Source: Capra hircus (lineage: Eukaryota > Chordata > Mammalia > Artiodactyla > Bovidae). From it: DNA of 64,000 nt. Below are positions 1 to 50,821 of the stretch, in pieces. Position numbers and translations under genes: made by a program. Numbering within the stretch: the first letter of the stretch is position 1; each line of letters starts with the position of its first letter. The notes under the pieces are model-generated. The model saw only the letters and a list, made by a program, of their open reading frames with translations. It was not told where the DNA came from and did no database searches. The stretch spans positions 496,001-560,000 of the forward strand of contig NC_030811.1 in assembly GCF_001704415.2 (NCBI RefSeq), given 5' to 3'.

Positions 1-1283
1 GGTTTCCACTGTTTCCCCATTATTTCCCATGCAGTGATGGGACCAGATGCCATGATCTTCGTTTTCTGAATGTTGAGCTTTAAGCCAACTTTTTCACTCT
101 CCTCTTTCACTTTCATCAAGAGGCTTTTTAGTTCCTCTTCACTTTCTGCCACAGGGGTGGTGTCATCTGCATACCTGAGGTTATTGATACTTCTCCCAGC
201 AATCTTAATTCCAGCTTGTGTTTCTTCCAGTCCAGCGTTTCTCATGATGTACTCTGCATATAAGTTAAATAAGCAGGGTGACAATATACAGCCTTGACAT
301 ACTCTTTTTCCTATTTGGAACCAGTCTGTTGTTCCATGTTCAGTTCTAACTGTTGCTTCCTGACTTGCATACAGGTTTCTCAAGAGTCAGGTCAGGTGGT
401 CTGGTATTCCCATCTCTTTCAGAATTTTCCACAGTTTCTTGTGATCCACACAGTCAAAGGCTTTGGCATAGTCAATAAAGCAGAAATAGATGTTTTTCTG
501 GAACTCTCTTGCTTTTTCCATGATCCAGTGGATGTTGGCAATTTGATCTCTGGTTCCTCTGCCTTATCTAAAACCAGCTTGAACATCTGGAAGTTCACGG
601 TTCACGTATTGCTGAAGCCTGGCTTGGAGAATTTTGAGCATTACTTTACTAGCATGTGAGATGACTGCAATTGTGCGGTAGTTTGAGCATTCTTTGGCAT
701 TGCCTTTCTTTGGGATTGGAATGAAAACTGACCTTTTCCAGTCCTGTGACCACTGCTGAGTTTTCCAAATCTGCTGGCATATTGAGCACAGCACTTTAAC
801 AGCATCATCTTTTAGGATTTGAAATAGCTCAACTGGAAATCCATCACCTCCACTAGCTTTGTTCATAGTGATGCTTCCTAAGGCCCACTTCATTTCACAC
901 TAAAGGATATCTGGCTCTAGGTGAGTGATCACACCATCATGGTTATCTGGGTCATTAAGACCTTTTTTGTACAGTTCTTCTGTGCATTCTTGCTGTCTCT
1001 TCTTAATATCTTCTGTTTCTGTTAGGTCCAGGCCATTTCTGTCCTTTATTGAGCCCATCTTTGCATGAAATGTTCCCTTGGTGTCTTTAATTTTCTTGAA
1101 GAGATCTCTAGTCTTTCCCATTCTGTTGTTTTCCTCTATTTCTTTGCATTGATCGCTGAGGAAGGCTTTCTTAACTCTCCTTGCTATTCTTTAGAACTCT
1201 GCATTCAGATGCTTATATCTTTTCCTTTTCTCCTTTGTTTTTTGCCTCTCTTCTTTTCACAGCTATTCGTAAGGTCTCCCCAA
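1..1283 (-). mobile_element. BovB LINE fragment, antisense
   Basis: The minus strand encodes decayed BovB reverse-transcriptase sequence, for example MKWALGSITMNKASGGDG at 893 and downstream KKGNAKECSNYRTI. Stops and frameshifts break it. It runs off the left edge of the window and its 5'-ward end is near 1283. Confidence 0.9.
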
Positions 1284-1338
1284 AAGGACTTATGCCAGCA
1301 TGTCCTGGGGCTTCTAGGACTGTTGTGTTCAGTGCCCC

Positions 1339-1694
1339 TGTGGTGTTGGAAAAGACTGTTGAGAGTCCCTTGAACTGTAAGGAGATCAAACCAGCCAGTC
1401 CTAAAGAAAACCAGTCCTGAATATTTGTTGGAAGGACTGTTGCTGGAGCTGAAACTCTAATACTTCGGCCACCTGATAGGCAGAACTGACTCATTGGAAA
1501 AGACCCTGATCGTGGGAACGATCGAAGGCGGGAGGAAAAAGGGACAACAGAGGATGAGATGGATGGCAATACTGGCTCAATGGACATGAGTTTATGCAAG
1601 CTCTGGGAGTTGCTGATGGACAGGGAAGCCTGGCATGCTGCAGTCCATGGGGTCGCAAAGAGTCAGACATGACTAAGTGACTGAACTGAACTGA
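1339..1694 (+). mobile_element. BovB 3'-end fragment, sense
   Basis: The plus-strand sequence reads as the BovB 3' terminus, from the tggtgttggaaaagac region through gtcgcaaagagtcagac to the terminal gactgaactgaactg. Flanking sequences 1284-1338 and 1695 onward look like one older repeat split by this piece (inference). Confidence 0.8.
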
Positions 1695-2330
1695 CCCTGT
1701 GGCAGGCCACTGTCGACCCACGCCTCCGTTGGAGACTCCTGGACACCCACAGCAAATCTGGCTCAGTCTCCTGTGGGGTCAGCGCTCCTTTCTCCTCCGT
1801 CCTGGTGTGCACAAGGTTTTGTTTGTGCCCTCCAAGAGTCTGTTCCCCAGTCCTGTGGAAGTTCTGTAGTCAAGTCCCACTGGCTTCCAGAGTCAAACTC
1901 CCTGGGGTTGTCAGCGCCTTTGCCCGATCCCCAGGGTGGGGATCTGCTGTGGGCCCTGGAACATCTGTAGCAGTGCAAAGGATTCTTGGACGTCATTGTT
2001 CTCCAGTCTGTGGGTCGTCTGCCCCATGGCTCTGTGGTGAGGCTAGTGGTGACCTCCTGCATGTGGATTTATGCCACACACTGTGCCTTCCAGGTCTGCT
2101 GCAGCCAGAGACGCTGACCCCTCTGCAGACCACTGCAGACCCATGCCTCTGCAAGAAACACTCAAACACTCAAAGGCAGGTCTGGCTTCACGGAAGCCCA
2201 CACATGCTGGAGTATGTAGTGTATCCCTTCTTCAGTGGATCTTCCTGGCCCAGGAATGAAATTGGGGTCTCCTGCATTGCAGGCGGATTCTTTACAGCTG
2301 AGCTACCAGGGAAGTCCTCCGGTTTTTTCT
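1695..2330. repeat. Ruminant interspersed repeat of uncertain family, ending in an antisense tRNA-type SINE
   Basis: This stretch resembles a common bovine repeat that I recognise but cannot name securely; a LINE or ERV untranslated region is possible. Bases about 2235-2325 are an antisense Bov-tA-like tRNA-Glu head (…ctgcattgcaggcggattcttta…agctaccagggaagtcc). Confidence 0.5.
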
Positions 2331-4394
2331 TAGTGGAGACGGGTTTATGTTTTTCAAGTAGTAAAGCTTTGTCAACAGTCTTATAGAAATCGGATGTCAC
2401 TGTGAAAACAGGTATTTTAAAGACCTTTGAAAATTAAAACCGCCAATAACGGAATCTTGTTTGGGATGAAAATGGATAGGGAGAGGCTTTTGTGTGAGCA
2501 GAGCGTGCTGTGACAGCCTCGGGTCTCTTCTGGGAGTGAAGTGAGCGCATCTGGGGAGGTGGTTGTGAACAGCCGCTGTGAGAGCTGAGTTGCTGTGATC
2601 CTTGCTTTGCTGTGGATGTCCTTGGGGTGGCAGGTGCCTCTGACTGAACCCTAAAATGTCCTTTATTTTTCTGTGACAGTTTATAGTTCAGCCAGGTAGA
2701 AATTTTGTGTTCAAAATCATTTTATTCCAGGACTGCCAAAATATTTTGTATGTTTTCTGGCATTGAGGGCTTCTGAAATTTTAAGGATGATTTTCTTTAT
2801 CTTTTGATTTTTTTTTTCTTCCACTATAACATGAAGTTCAGTGTGGTGGTTTGCTGTTAGACACAGGAGATTTTCTTAGTAATGGTTTTCTTTTCTACTC
2901 TCCAGTGTCCATTTGTCCCTGACTCCTTTTAGGGAGCAGTGCCGTGCCATGGTTAAGTTAGCAGCAGAGCTAGTGAAGAGCAGGCGTTGTTTCTGGGGAG
3001 GGTGAGACAACAGTGGCTTTAGGCTGTGGCCGCGTGGTCCCGCCACGGCCTCTACTGCTCGGCAGGAAGGCAGCGGAGTGGTTTATTCCAATGAAGCTGA
3101 CCTACAGATACTGATCCGTGAATTCCATATGATATTTACATGTTTCGGAATATTATTCATTTTTTCCAACCACTTGGAAGCAAAAAACAATTCTCATGTC
3201 TTGTGGGCCACACAGAGGCAGGCATGGGCCTCTCTGGCCTGTGGGTCGGCAGCGAGCTCATGACCCTGTGGGTCAGGGCCTGAGTAGGGGCTTGGGGGGA
3301 TCCAGGAGGTGAGGGAGGGCTTGATGAAGATGACAGAGGAGGCCCCCGGCATGTCTGTGGTCCCTGGAGGGCAGTGGTTCTCTGTGTGGAAACCGCATCA
3401 CACGTTAAGTGCCGTTGTCCTGGAGGCTGACTGAGCCTCTGATGTGGGCTGTGTGCCTTCAGGCGATCATCTGGAATCGTTGAAGAATACTGTAAGTGAC
3501 CCACACAGAACAGAAGCTATGAAACTTGCGTTCTCTCTCTTCCTTCCTGTTTTTATTTTGTCTCTCTTCCTTGCTTTTTGTTTTTCTCGAGTGACCTATC
3601 GTCTTCACTTTCCCTCCCTGTTGTGAAGAAAGGGTTGGCTGGAGGCGGCGGCTGGCTCGGGGTCTTGCTGGCGGTGTGGCGCTGTCCTCCGTGGCCGTCT
3701 TCCCGGCCTGCCGCGCTGGTCGTGGTTTTGCGTCCATGGGTGGGTTGGGCGCCGGTGGACTCCCCGGGGCCTCGGCCTGGGCAGCAGGCAGGCCGGCCCC
3801 CGGGGCAGGGACTCAGGGTGTCCTGTGCGTGTGCTCCGCTCGTCCCTCCTGGGCAGCCTGCAGGGCTTCTGCCTGCTCCCCGGTGTGCCTGGCCCTCAGC
3901 ACCTGTCTCCACGCTTCCCAGCGGCTTGCTTACTGCCCCGCTGCCCGCCCCGCCCCAGCCCTCCCCCCGCAGTGTCTAAGGCCTGGCCCGGCTCGGCTGC
4001 TCTGAGCCCTGTGGGCACAGTGCCGCCCGCTCACAGCCCTGCTTTTGGGGAGCAGAGCCCCCCGGTGTTTGCAGCTCCGCCTGCTCTTGTCACCCGGGAG
4101 GAGAGGAGGAAGGAAGTTCTTACTCAGCTGAGTCCAGCCTCCTTACGGCCTAATTATGGAGTGAGGACTATTTTTGCTTTTAAACTCTGGGTTGGAAAGT
4201 TCTGCACGTAGCAGTAGAGGGTCTTGTGCAGGGGATCCCTGCGCCCTCAGACAGTCCTGGCGGTGCTGACCCGGCCCACTTGGTTCCTCCTCCCTGTTTT
4301 TAAGCAGATCTGAGCCACAAAGTATTTCAACATTTAATTACTTCAGTGAATGTGTTTGTTGCTCGGTCATGTCCAACTATTTGCGACTCTAATA
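2331..4394. other. NCAPG2 intron without recognised features
   Basis: I see no exon here that matches NCAPG2 or another gene. Bases about 3630-4110 are GC-rich but lack conserved coding potential. It presumably belongs to the intron before the exon at 8010. Confidence 0.5.
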
Positions 4395-4773
4395 GCTTCT
4401 GGTGAATGATGTCAGATTCTTGATCTCCAAAGATTTAACTTTGCGAACAGGGAGCAGACTTGATCACTCAAGAGCGTTTGTGTAGCAGAATTGAGGGTCA
4501 AAAAGGGCAGAGAAAGCTTCCGACACAAACCTCAGAAGGGGACAGAGAGTGCCCCCCACCCGGTGCTAGTCTAAGCAAGGCCTCATATACTCTGGCCAGA
4601 CCCACTCCCATAACTGCATCTTAAGTTAACAAGATTAGAATTAACAACAGAAAGCTCCCACCACTTGTGGGATCCACTCCCCCAAGTCTTAAGATAACAA
4701 GATTCAGAAGGTTTTTGTTAAAAAGGAGAAGCATGTCCTCAAGCAAGATACATTGTTGTTATATAATCCTTAG

Positions 4774-5424
4774 TATATAAGGTCCCATCGCTTGATGGCA
4801 AATAGATAGGGAAGCAATCGAAACAGTGGCAGACTCTTATTTTCTTGGGCTCCAAAGTCACTGAAAATGGTGACTGCAGCCACGAAAGTGAAAGACACTT
4901 GTTCCTTGGAAGGAAAGCTGTGACCAACCCTGACAGCGAAAGCAGAGACATTGCTTTGCCAACAAAAGTCTGTCGAGTCAGAACTATGGTTTTCCCAGTG
5001 GTCATGTATGGATGTGAGAGTTGGACTATAAGAAAGCTGACCGCCGAACAATTGATGCTTTTGAGCTGTGGTGTTGGAGAAGACTCTTGAGAGTCCCTTG
5101 AACTGCAAGGAGATCCAACCAGTCCATCCTAAAGGAGATCAGTCCTAGATATTCATTGGAAGGACTGATGCTGAAGCTAAAACTCCAATACTTTGGCCAC
5201 TTGATGCGAAGAACTGACTGATTGGAAAAGGCCCTGATGCTGGGAAAGATTGAAGGCAGGAGGAGAAGGGGACGACAGAGGATGAGATGGTTGGATGGCA
5301 TCACGGACTCAATGGACATGAGTTTGAGCAAGCTCCGGGAGACAGTGAAGGACAGGGAAGCCTGGTGTGCTGCAGTCCATGGGGTCACAAAGAGTCAGAC
5401 ACAACTGAACAACTGAACTGACTA
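4774..5424 (+). mobile_element. 5'-truncated BovB LINE, sense
   Basis: This is the terminal 650 bp of BovB. It encodes degraded [24 protein letters not shown] sequence and ends in aacaactgaactg. Nine-base direct repeats (aatccttag) at 4765-4773 and 5425-5433 look like the target-site duplication. Confidence 0.85.
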
Positions 5425-5516
5425 AATCCTTAGCACAGAGCTTAAGATGAATTGTTTTGTTGTGTGGTCATTAGCTCTGGTCCTAAAGAAAGTGAGGTGT
5501 TAGTTGTAGTCTTCTC

Positions 5517-5790
5517 TTAGGAGAAGCCAACGGCACCCCACTCCAGTGCTCTTGCCTGGCAGATCCCATGGACAGAGGAGCCTGGTGGGCTGCAGTCAAT
5601 GGGGTCGCTAAGTTGGACTCGACTGAGCAACTTCACTTTCACTTTTCACTTTCATGCATTGGAGAAGGAAATGGCAACCCACTCCAGTGTTCTTGCCTGG
5701 AGAATCCCAGGGATGGGGGAGCCTGGTGGGCTGCCATCTGTGGGGTCGCACAGAGTCGGACACGACTGAAGCGACTTAGCAGCAGCAGTC
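5517..5790 (+). mobile_element. Bov-A2 SINE
   Basis: It has the dimeric Bov-A2 structure: a first BovA unit (…cggcaccccactccagtg…), the ttcactttcacttttcactttcatgc linker region, and a second unit ending cgacttagcagcagcag. Confidence 0.9.
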
Positions 5791-5941
5791 TTACGTGATG
5801 GAGACAAAGCACAAAGACAAAAGTGTGTCCTTTTCTCCTCCTTAAAGGCCCCAGACCCCTTTCTCTTCCTCAAGGTCCCTGGACCGCTTCCTCCTTGAGG
5901 GCCCTGGATTCCTTATAAATCTATCTAAGATTAGCTCTCTT

Positions 5942-6117
5942 GACCCCATGGACTGTAGCCCACGAGTCTTCCTCTGTCCATGGGACTCTCCAGGCAAGAA
6001 TCCTGGAGTGGGTAGCCATTCCCTTCTCCAGGGGATCTTCCTAACTCAGGGATCGAACCCAGGTCTTGTACACTGCAGGCACATCCTTTACCATCTGGGC
6101 TGCCAGGGAAGCCCCTT
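5942..6117 (-). mobile_element. Bov-tA SINE, antisense
   Basis: The reverse complement reads a tRNA-Glu-like head (ggcttccctggcagcccag…) joined to a BovA body. Confidence 0.85.
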
Positions 6118-6797
6118 TACTTCAGTAGGTGTCCTTAAAAGACAGGGTCCCTTTTTTTAAACATAATCCCACCACTGGCACAACTCAAGTAAGATGAATG
6201 GTGATTCCTTATTTGATCAAATATTCAGTCATTGTTCTTCAGTGACATTTCAGTGGGTTTTTTTTCCAGTTTTGCTTGAATCTGTGCCCGGGCGAGACCT
6301 GTGTTGTGACTGGACAATCAGCTCGCACTCCAGCAGTCGCGCCGTCTCCCTCTCGGTTTTTCTTCTTTGATGCTGGCTTCTGTCGTTGAGGAAACACAGC
6401 TACTTTCTCGTTTCCCACAGAACCTGTCCTACTTGTCATTCGTATGTTCCTCTGCCCTTTAACTCTCCTGTAAGTTGGTTAAGTGTGCAGTGGGTTAGGG
6501 TCACGTCTCCTCTGCACGTGCTCTGTGGGACCCATGTTTGTGGATCAGGGCTGTGTAGCCTCCTGTCCCCACCCGCCCCCTTGCCTGCTGCTTGGACAGC
6601 TGACCACAAGCAGGTTCACTGTGTCCTGGGCTTAGTGTGTTCTGGCATTTTGGAAGTCCATGAGAGTGGTTAAGACCCTGTGTTTCACGGGAACAACCAA
6701 AGTCCTTGTGTGTCCCTCTGTGGCAGTGTGGCGCTGGAGACCCTGCAGGCAGCAGGGCCGTCGGCAGGGGCCGCAGGCAAGGCACCACGCGTGTCTA

Positions 6798-7712
6798 GAT
6801 CAGTTCGGTTCAGTCGCTCGGTCGTGTCCGACTGCTGCCCCATGGACTGCAGCACACCAGGCTTCCCAGTCTATCACCAGCTCCTGGCGCTTGCTCAAAC
6901 TCACATCCATCGAGTGGGCTATGCCGTCCAGCCACCTCATCCTCTGTCGTCCCCTTCTCCTGCCTTCAGTCTTTCCCAGCATCAGGGTCTTTTCCAGTGA
7001 ATCAGTTCTTTGCATCAGGTGGCCACAGTATTGGAGCTTCAGCTTCAGCATCAGTCCTTCCAATGAATATTCAGGACTGATTTCCTTAGGATGGACTGGT
7101 TGGATCTCCTTGCAGTCCACGGGACTCTCAAGAGTCTCCTCCAACACCACAGTTCAAAAGCATCAATTCTTTGGCGCTTAGCTTTTTTTATGGTCTAACT
7201 CTCACATCCGTACATGACTACTTGAAAGACTATAGCTCTGACTAGATGGAACCTTGTGGGTAAGGTAATGTCTTTGCTTTTTAATATTCTGTCTAGGTTT
7301 GTCATAGCTTTTCTTTCAAGGAGCAAGCATCTTTTAATTTCATGGCTGCAGTCACCATTTGCCATGATTTTGGAGCCCAAGAAAGTAAAGTCTCTCACTG
7401 TTTCCATTGTTTCCCCATCTATTCTTTGTGAAGTGATGGGACTGGATGCCATGATCTTAGGTTTTTGAATGTTGAGAGTTTTGAGCCAGCCTTTTCACTC
7501 TCCTGTTTCACTTTCACCTTCATCAAGAGGCTTTTTTGTTCCTCTTCACTTTTCTGCCATAATGGTTGTGTCATTTATATATCTGAGGTTATTGATATTT
7601 CTCCTGGCAATCTTGATTCCAGCTTGTGCTTCCTCCAGTCCAGCGTGTCTCATGATGTACTCTGCATATAAGTTAAATAAGCAGGGTGACAATATACAGC
7701 CTTGACGTGCTC
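6798..7712 (-). mobile_element. BovB LINE 3' portion, antisense
   Basis: About 0.9 kb of BovB sits in reverse orientation. It starts with the terminal repeat (ttcggttcagtcgctcggtc) and runs back into the reverse-transcriptase C-terminal region. Minus-strand peptides such as VVMYGCES and [18 protein letters not shown] show the family. It is frameshifted. Confidence 0.9.
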
Positions 7713-7741
7713 CTATCTAGATGGTTTTCTGTAGACACTCG

Positions 7742-7890
7742 ACTACAGGAAGCACACGTGACTGGAGGTCCCCAGGTCTGCGTGTGACTGTGCGGGAACG
7801 ACACGTGACTGGAGGTCCCCGGGTGTGCCCGGATCTGTTTGTGTGACTGTGTAGGAGCAACACATGACTGGAGGTCCCAGGGTCTGCTTG
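7742..7890. repeat. Short tandem repeat, about three copies
   Basis: A unit containing acacgtgactggaggtcccc recurs near 7753, 7800 and 7860 with spacing of roughly 50-60 bp. It lies 120 bp before the first NCAPG2 exon in the window. Confidence 0.7.
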
Positions 7891-8009
7891 TTTGTGGACT
7901 TGAAATGTCTGTTGGGTTGTGACTGCTGTTGTGCCCACAAGTAAAGCCAATGTGGAAAAAAGTGAACTAATTTAAGAGAATTTGGCCTTTTTCCCTTTTG
8001 TACTTGTAG

Positions 8010-46339
<38,330 letters not shown>

Positions 46340-46720
46340 CCAAGCCAGCGTCTTGGTCATGTAAAAATACACGAAAAGGACTTTACAGAAAGTAAGATGA
46401 CTGTATTTTTCTAGTTTTCTTAACGTTAATAACCCATATAATAGAGAAGAGGCAGGGCTTCTTTTGGGGTGGGTATGAGTAGAAAACTCAAAGGTCTTTA
46501 CATTTTTGTGGAGTGCCTGCACAAAGGATGCATTTAATTTAACAGGTTCTAGGTTGTCATTGGTGCAGAAACCCCCATTGCATGGAAAAAAAGACAATTT
46601 TCTAGCAAACCTGATTGTTATAAAAATGACTTATGTATAATATTGCTTGCAAACTCTGAGTAATAAAGTGGTGGCAACTTTTTGTGCACTTGATTAATAA
46701 ATACTAGTGTGTGTTTTCCC
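46340..46720 (+). other. NCAPG2: NCAPG2 3' untranslated region (approximate end)
   Basis: AT-rich sequence follows the stop codon. It carries two AATAAA hexamers at 46662-46667 and 46696-46701, then a GT-rich stretch (about 46704-46716). This fits cleavage near 46685 or 46720. The exact end is inferred. Confidence 0.7.
46662..46701 (+). promoter_or_regulatory. NCAPG2: Paired poly(A) signals of NCAPG2
   Basis: There are two canonical AATAAA hexamers 34 bp apart, at 46662 and 46696. The second has a GT-rich downstream element within about 15 bp. Either could be used. Confidence 0.7.
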
Positions 46721-47712
46721 CTCCAGGGATAAGGGCTGAGTTCTGGGCCAGGCCTGGCTCTCCGCCAGGGGCAGCGGTGAGACCCATGGCAGGGCCAGGT
46801 AGGTGTTGGGAGGGGGCCGCTCAGGGGTCGTGCCGCAGCCGCCCCCTGCCCCTGGACATGGACGGGGCCCTGAGGCTGTGTGCACGGCACACAGACCAGC
46901 CCAACACTGAGCCAGCTTTTCTTCCCAAGAGCCGCCCTGGCTGTGTCCTGCTGACTTCGTCTCAGCGCCCCCGTTACTGGGGTCTCTGCGTTCAGGTCCC
47001 GATAGCCCTGGCTCGGTCCGAGGCCGGCAGCCTACATCCTGGGTGCTGCGCTGAACGCACGCACATTCACTCTCAGCACCAGCAGGAAGGCGGGCAGTTC
47101 CGATGGCGCAGGGCCTCTGCCCCTCCAAGAACGGCCTGTGCAGCAACGGTGCTGAGGGGAGGCCTTCCCGTGGGGCGTCTGCAGGCTGAGGCAGGCTGCT
47201 TGTCGCAGCCAACTCTGAACCTGAGACCCTGAACACCTTTGCTGCTTAACTAAGCCATGGTTTATATTGGCGAATGTCCTTTCTTTTCTTTTTCGCCCTT
47301 GATTTAGTTTCTAGAAGAGTCGAGCCTCATAAAGTGAACTGAGGAGTGTTCTGTCTTTATTCCTGGGAGAGTTTGTGCAAGATGAGAAGTAGCTCCTGGG
47401 ATTTTTGTAGCACTGAACTCTAAAAGGGACCTTGGTGTTTGTTTTCTTAGTGGGAAGAGGTTAATTTGCTTTTTAATTCACATGTAAGCCTTCAGTCAGG
47501 TTTTCCTTTGTGTGAAACAATGTGTGAAGTAATGCAGTTTGTGGAAAAATATAATTCAGTTTTTATTGGGTCAAAATAGTTGAGAAAATCCTGATGTAGG
47601 CATATGTCCTAGAGAAATTCCTATATGTGTGCATGGAAGACAGGGAGGGTCTCAGATGGGGAGCGTGGGGCACTGGGAGGGTGGGGCTTCATGAGAGGAG
47701 CAGGTTTAGCAC
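46721..47712. other. Intergenic region after NCAPG2, nothing recognised
   Basis: This stretch begins after the inferred NCAPG2 poly(A) sites. I see no gene or nameable repeat. Confidence 0.5.
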
Positions 47713-47985
47713 ACACAACACTGAACACTGTTCACTCACGCTCACGTGTGACGCTAGTATGTGGGTGAGCAGGACGAGAACACTGAATACTACACTCACG
47801 CGTGTGACAGTATGTGGGTGAATAGGATGGGAACGCTGAACACTACGCTCACACATGATGACAGTATGTGGGTGAAACACGTGAACACTATGCTCACGCG
47901 TGACGACAGTATGTGGGTGAACAGGTGAGAACACTGAACACTATGCTCACGCGTGACGACAGTATGTGGCTGAACAGGACGGATG
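47713..47985. repeat. Minisatellite of about 55-bp units, five copies
   Basis: Units share cgacagtatgtgggtgaaca and gaacactgaacactaYgctc. Later units are the most alike (47885-47975). Confidence 0.88.
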
Positions 47986-48838
47986 AAGACACTTCCTGCC
48001 AGTCCTCCCCGCTCGTTCCTGCCCCTCCACTCACAGAAGGCCTCCGACGCGTCTTCACACATGGAGTAAAGGCAGGTCCCTTCACTGGGGCTTCGTCACT
48101 CCCAGCGGGAGGCCCTTCTTGCTGCACCCACCTCTGGGGCTCACGGGCCTATGTGAACACGTCACGCTGACGTGTTTCTGTCAGCGAGTGTGTCCCAGCC
48201 GGCTCTCCAGACATCAAGACAGTGTGCCTTCAGCCCCCGGGGGTGGGTCTCAGCCCCAAGAGATCCTGTGGCGGCCATGGGGTGCTCCGCGGGGCTGAGG
48301 GACAACCCCCTCGAGCCTTTCACCCCAGGGGTGCGTCCAGCGGCGGAGGGCACACGGGGCTGACGCAGGCCCGGCTGCAGAGGATTGCGAGTGCACTGCC
48401 GCCCCCGAGAAGCCCACTCTCCTCGCTCTCTCCAGCCTCTGGGGGACGCACAGGAGGAGGGAACGGCGCTGGGACCACAGTGGACGCGTCCTGCCGGGGG
48501 AGGAGACCCCTGCAGGCAGATGGCACTCTCGGGGGCCGCCCCGAGGCCGCTGGGTCAAAGACAGGATAGGACTTAGGCCCGGCCTGCTAGGTAGGGGGGA
48601 CAGACGTGCGCTGCCTCTGGGCACAGGTGTGGGGTGCGGGGGGAGGCAGACGGGCCCAGCACTCAACCCCGTCCGTGGGGCCGGTCCAGCTGTCTGCCAC
48701 CCCGGTGCCCGCACAGCCCCGCCTCATCTGGGCCGGGAGGCTGGGGGGAGGGCCACGGGCACAGCTGACCCGGGGCCAAGCCAGGGAGCCAAGGACGCCG
48801 AGGGCCGAGCGGGCAGGGTGTGAGGGCACAGTCAGCCA

Positions 48839-50821
48839 AACACACGCACGCACGCACCTCACTGCTGACACACGCAGACACGCATGCACACACCTCACTG
48901 AGTACCCACACAGACACGCACCCTCACACCTCACTGCTGACACACGCAGACACGCAGACATGCATGCACACACCTCACTGCTGACACGCAGACACGCATG
49001 CACACACCTCACTGAGTACACACACAGACACGCACCCTCACACCTCACTGCTGACACACGCAGACACACGCAGACATCATGCACACACCTCACTGCTGAC
49101 ACACGCAGACACGCACACCTCACTAACACACGCAGACACTTATGCACACACCTCACTGCTGACACACGCAGACATGCATGCACACACCTCACTGCTGACA
49201 GACACACATGCAGACACGCATGCACACAACTCACTGAGTACACACACCTCACTGAGTACACACACAGACACGCACCCTCACACCTCACTGCTGACACACG
49301 CAGACACACACGCACACCTCACTGCTGACACGCAGACACACGCACACCTCACTGCTGACACGCAGACACACGCACACCTCACTGCTGACACGCAGACACA
49401 TGTACACACTGCTGACACAGACACGCAGACACACATGCAGACACGCATGCACACAACTCACTGAGTACACACACAGACACGCACACACCTCACTGCTGAC
49501 ACACGCAGACATGCACACACACACCTCACTGAGTACACCCACAGACACGCACACACACACCTCACTGCTGACACAGACGCACACACACACCTCAGTACAC
49601 ACAGACACGCACACACACACCTCACTGCTGATACACGCAGACATGCACGTACACACCTCAGTATAGATGCAGACACATGCACACACCTCACTGAGTACAC
49701 ACGCAGACACACGCACACACCTCACTGAGTACACATGCAGAGATGCACACACCTCACTGCTGACACACGCACACACGCACCTCACTGCTGGCACACGCAG
49801 ACACATGCACACACCTCACTGCTGACACACACACGCAGACACACATGCAGACACGCATGCACACAACTCTACACACACCTCACTGAGTATACACACAGAC
49901 ACGCATGCACACACCTCACTGCTGACACAGGCAGACACATGCAGACATGCACACACACACCTCACTGAGTACACCCACAGACACGCACACACACACCTCA
50001 CTGCTGACACACAGACACACACACACACCTCACTGCTGACACACGCAGACACGCACGCACACACCTCAGTACACACACACACACACACACACCTCACTGC
50101 TGACACACGCAGACATGCACGTACACACCTCACTGAGTACACATGCAGACACGCACACACCTCACTGCTGACACATGCAGACACATGCAGACACACATGC
50201 ACACACCTCACTGAGTATACACGCAGACACATGCACACACCTCACTGCTGACAGACACACACACCTCACTGAGTACACACGCACACACCTCACTGCTGAC
50301 ACACAGACACTCATGTACACACACACCTGACACACACAGACACCTCACTTCTGACACAAAAAGACACACACACAGCCCATCTCTCACACAGATACACACA
50401 CATACACATACACACCTCCCTTCTCTGACACACACAGACCATGCACTCACACAGCCCACCTCTCACACAAACACACACACATGCATGCATACAGCCCCCT
50501 CTCATACACACACACACACGCACACACAAAGCCAACCTCTCTAACAGACACACACGTAGAACCCACCTCTCTCTCACACACACACAAACACGCATGCACA
50601 TAGCCCGCCTCTCACACACACACATGCATGTACATACCTCACTTCTCTGACACACACACATACACAGCCCACCTCTCTCACACACACACACATGCGCACA
50701 CAGCCCACCTCTCTCACACACAGACACACCCTACCTCACACACACACACTTCTCTCTGACACACAGACACACTCATGCACATACCTCACTTCTCTGTGAC
50801 ACACACACACACACACACAGC
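48839..50821. repeat. CA-rich minisatellite and microsatellite block of 2 kb
   Basis: Dozens of units built from cacacctcactgctgacaca plus cgcagacacgcatgcacaca run to about 50330. More irregular (CA)n with cagcccacctctctcacaca follows. Alternating purine-pyrimidine tracts are extensive. It ends about 660 bp before the PTPRN2 ATG. Open frames on both strands are repeat artefacts. Confidence 0.93.

Larger units (their letters stand above)
4395..5940. mobile_element. Ruminant endogenous retrovirus LTR-like mosaic
   Basis: Sequence at 4395-4773, 5425-5516 and 5791-5940 reads as pieces of one LTR-like ruminant repeat. It is split by a BovB 3' end and a Bov-A2 SINE. No retroviral coding sequence is visible. 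Family assignment is from recollection, so moderate confidence. Confidence 0.5.

Noticed and set aside
3078..3626. Possible additional NCAPG2 exon near 3463-3492 (donor-like ctgtaagtg)
   Set aside because: The peptide does not match the NCAPG2 segment that should precede SLLEDPYPMV, and no fitting acceptor and phase were found.
48587..50727. Cys/Val-rich and Thr/His-rich open frames as a gene family
   Set aside because: They are frames of the CA-rich minisatellite on both strands.
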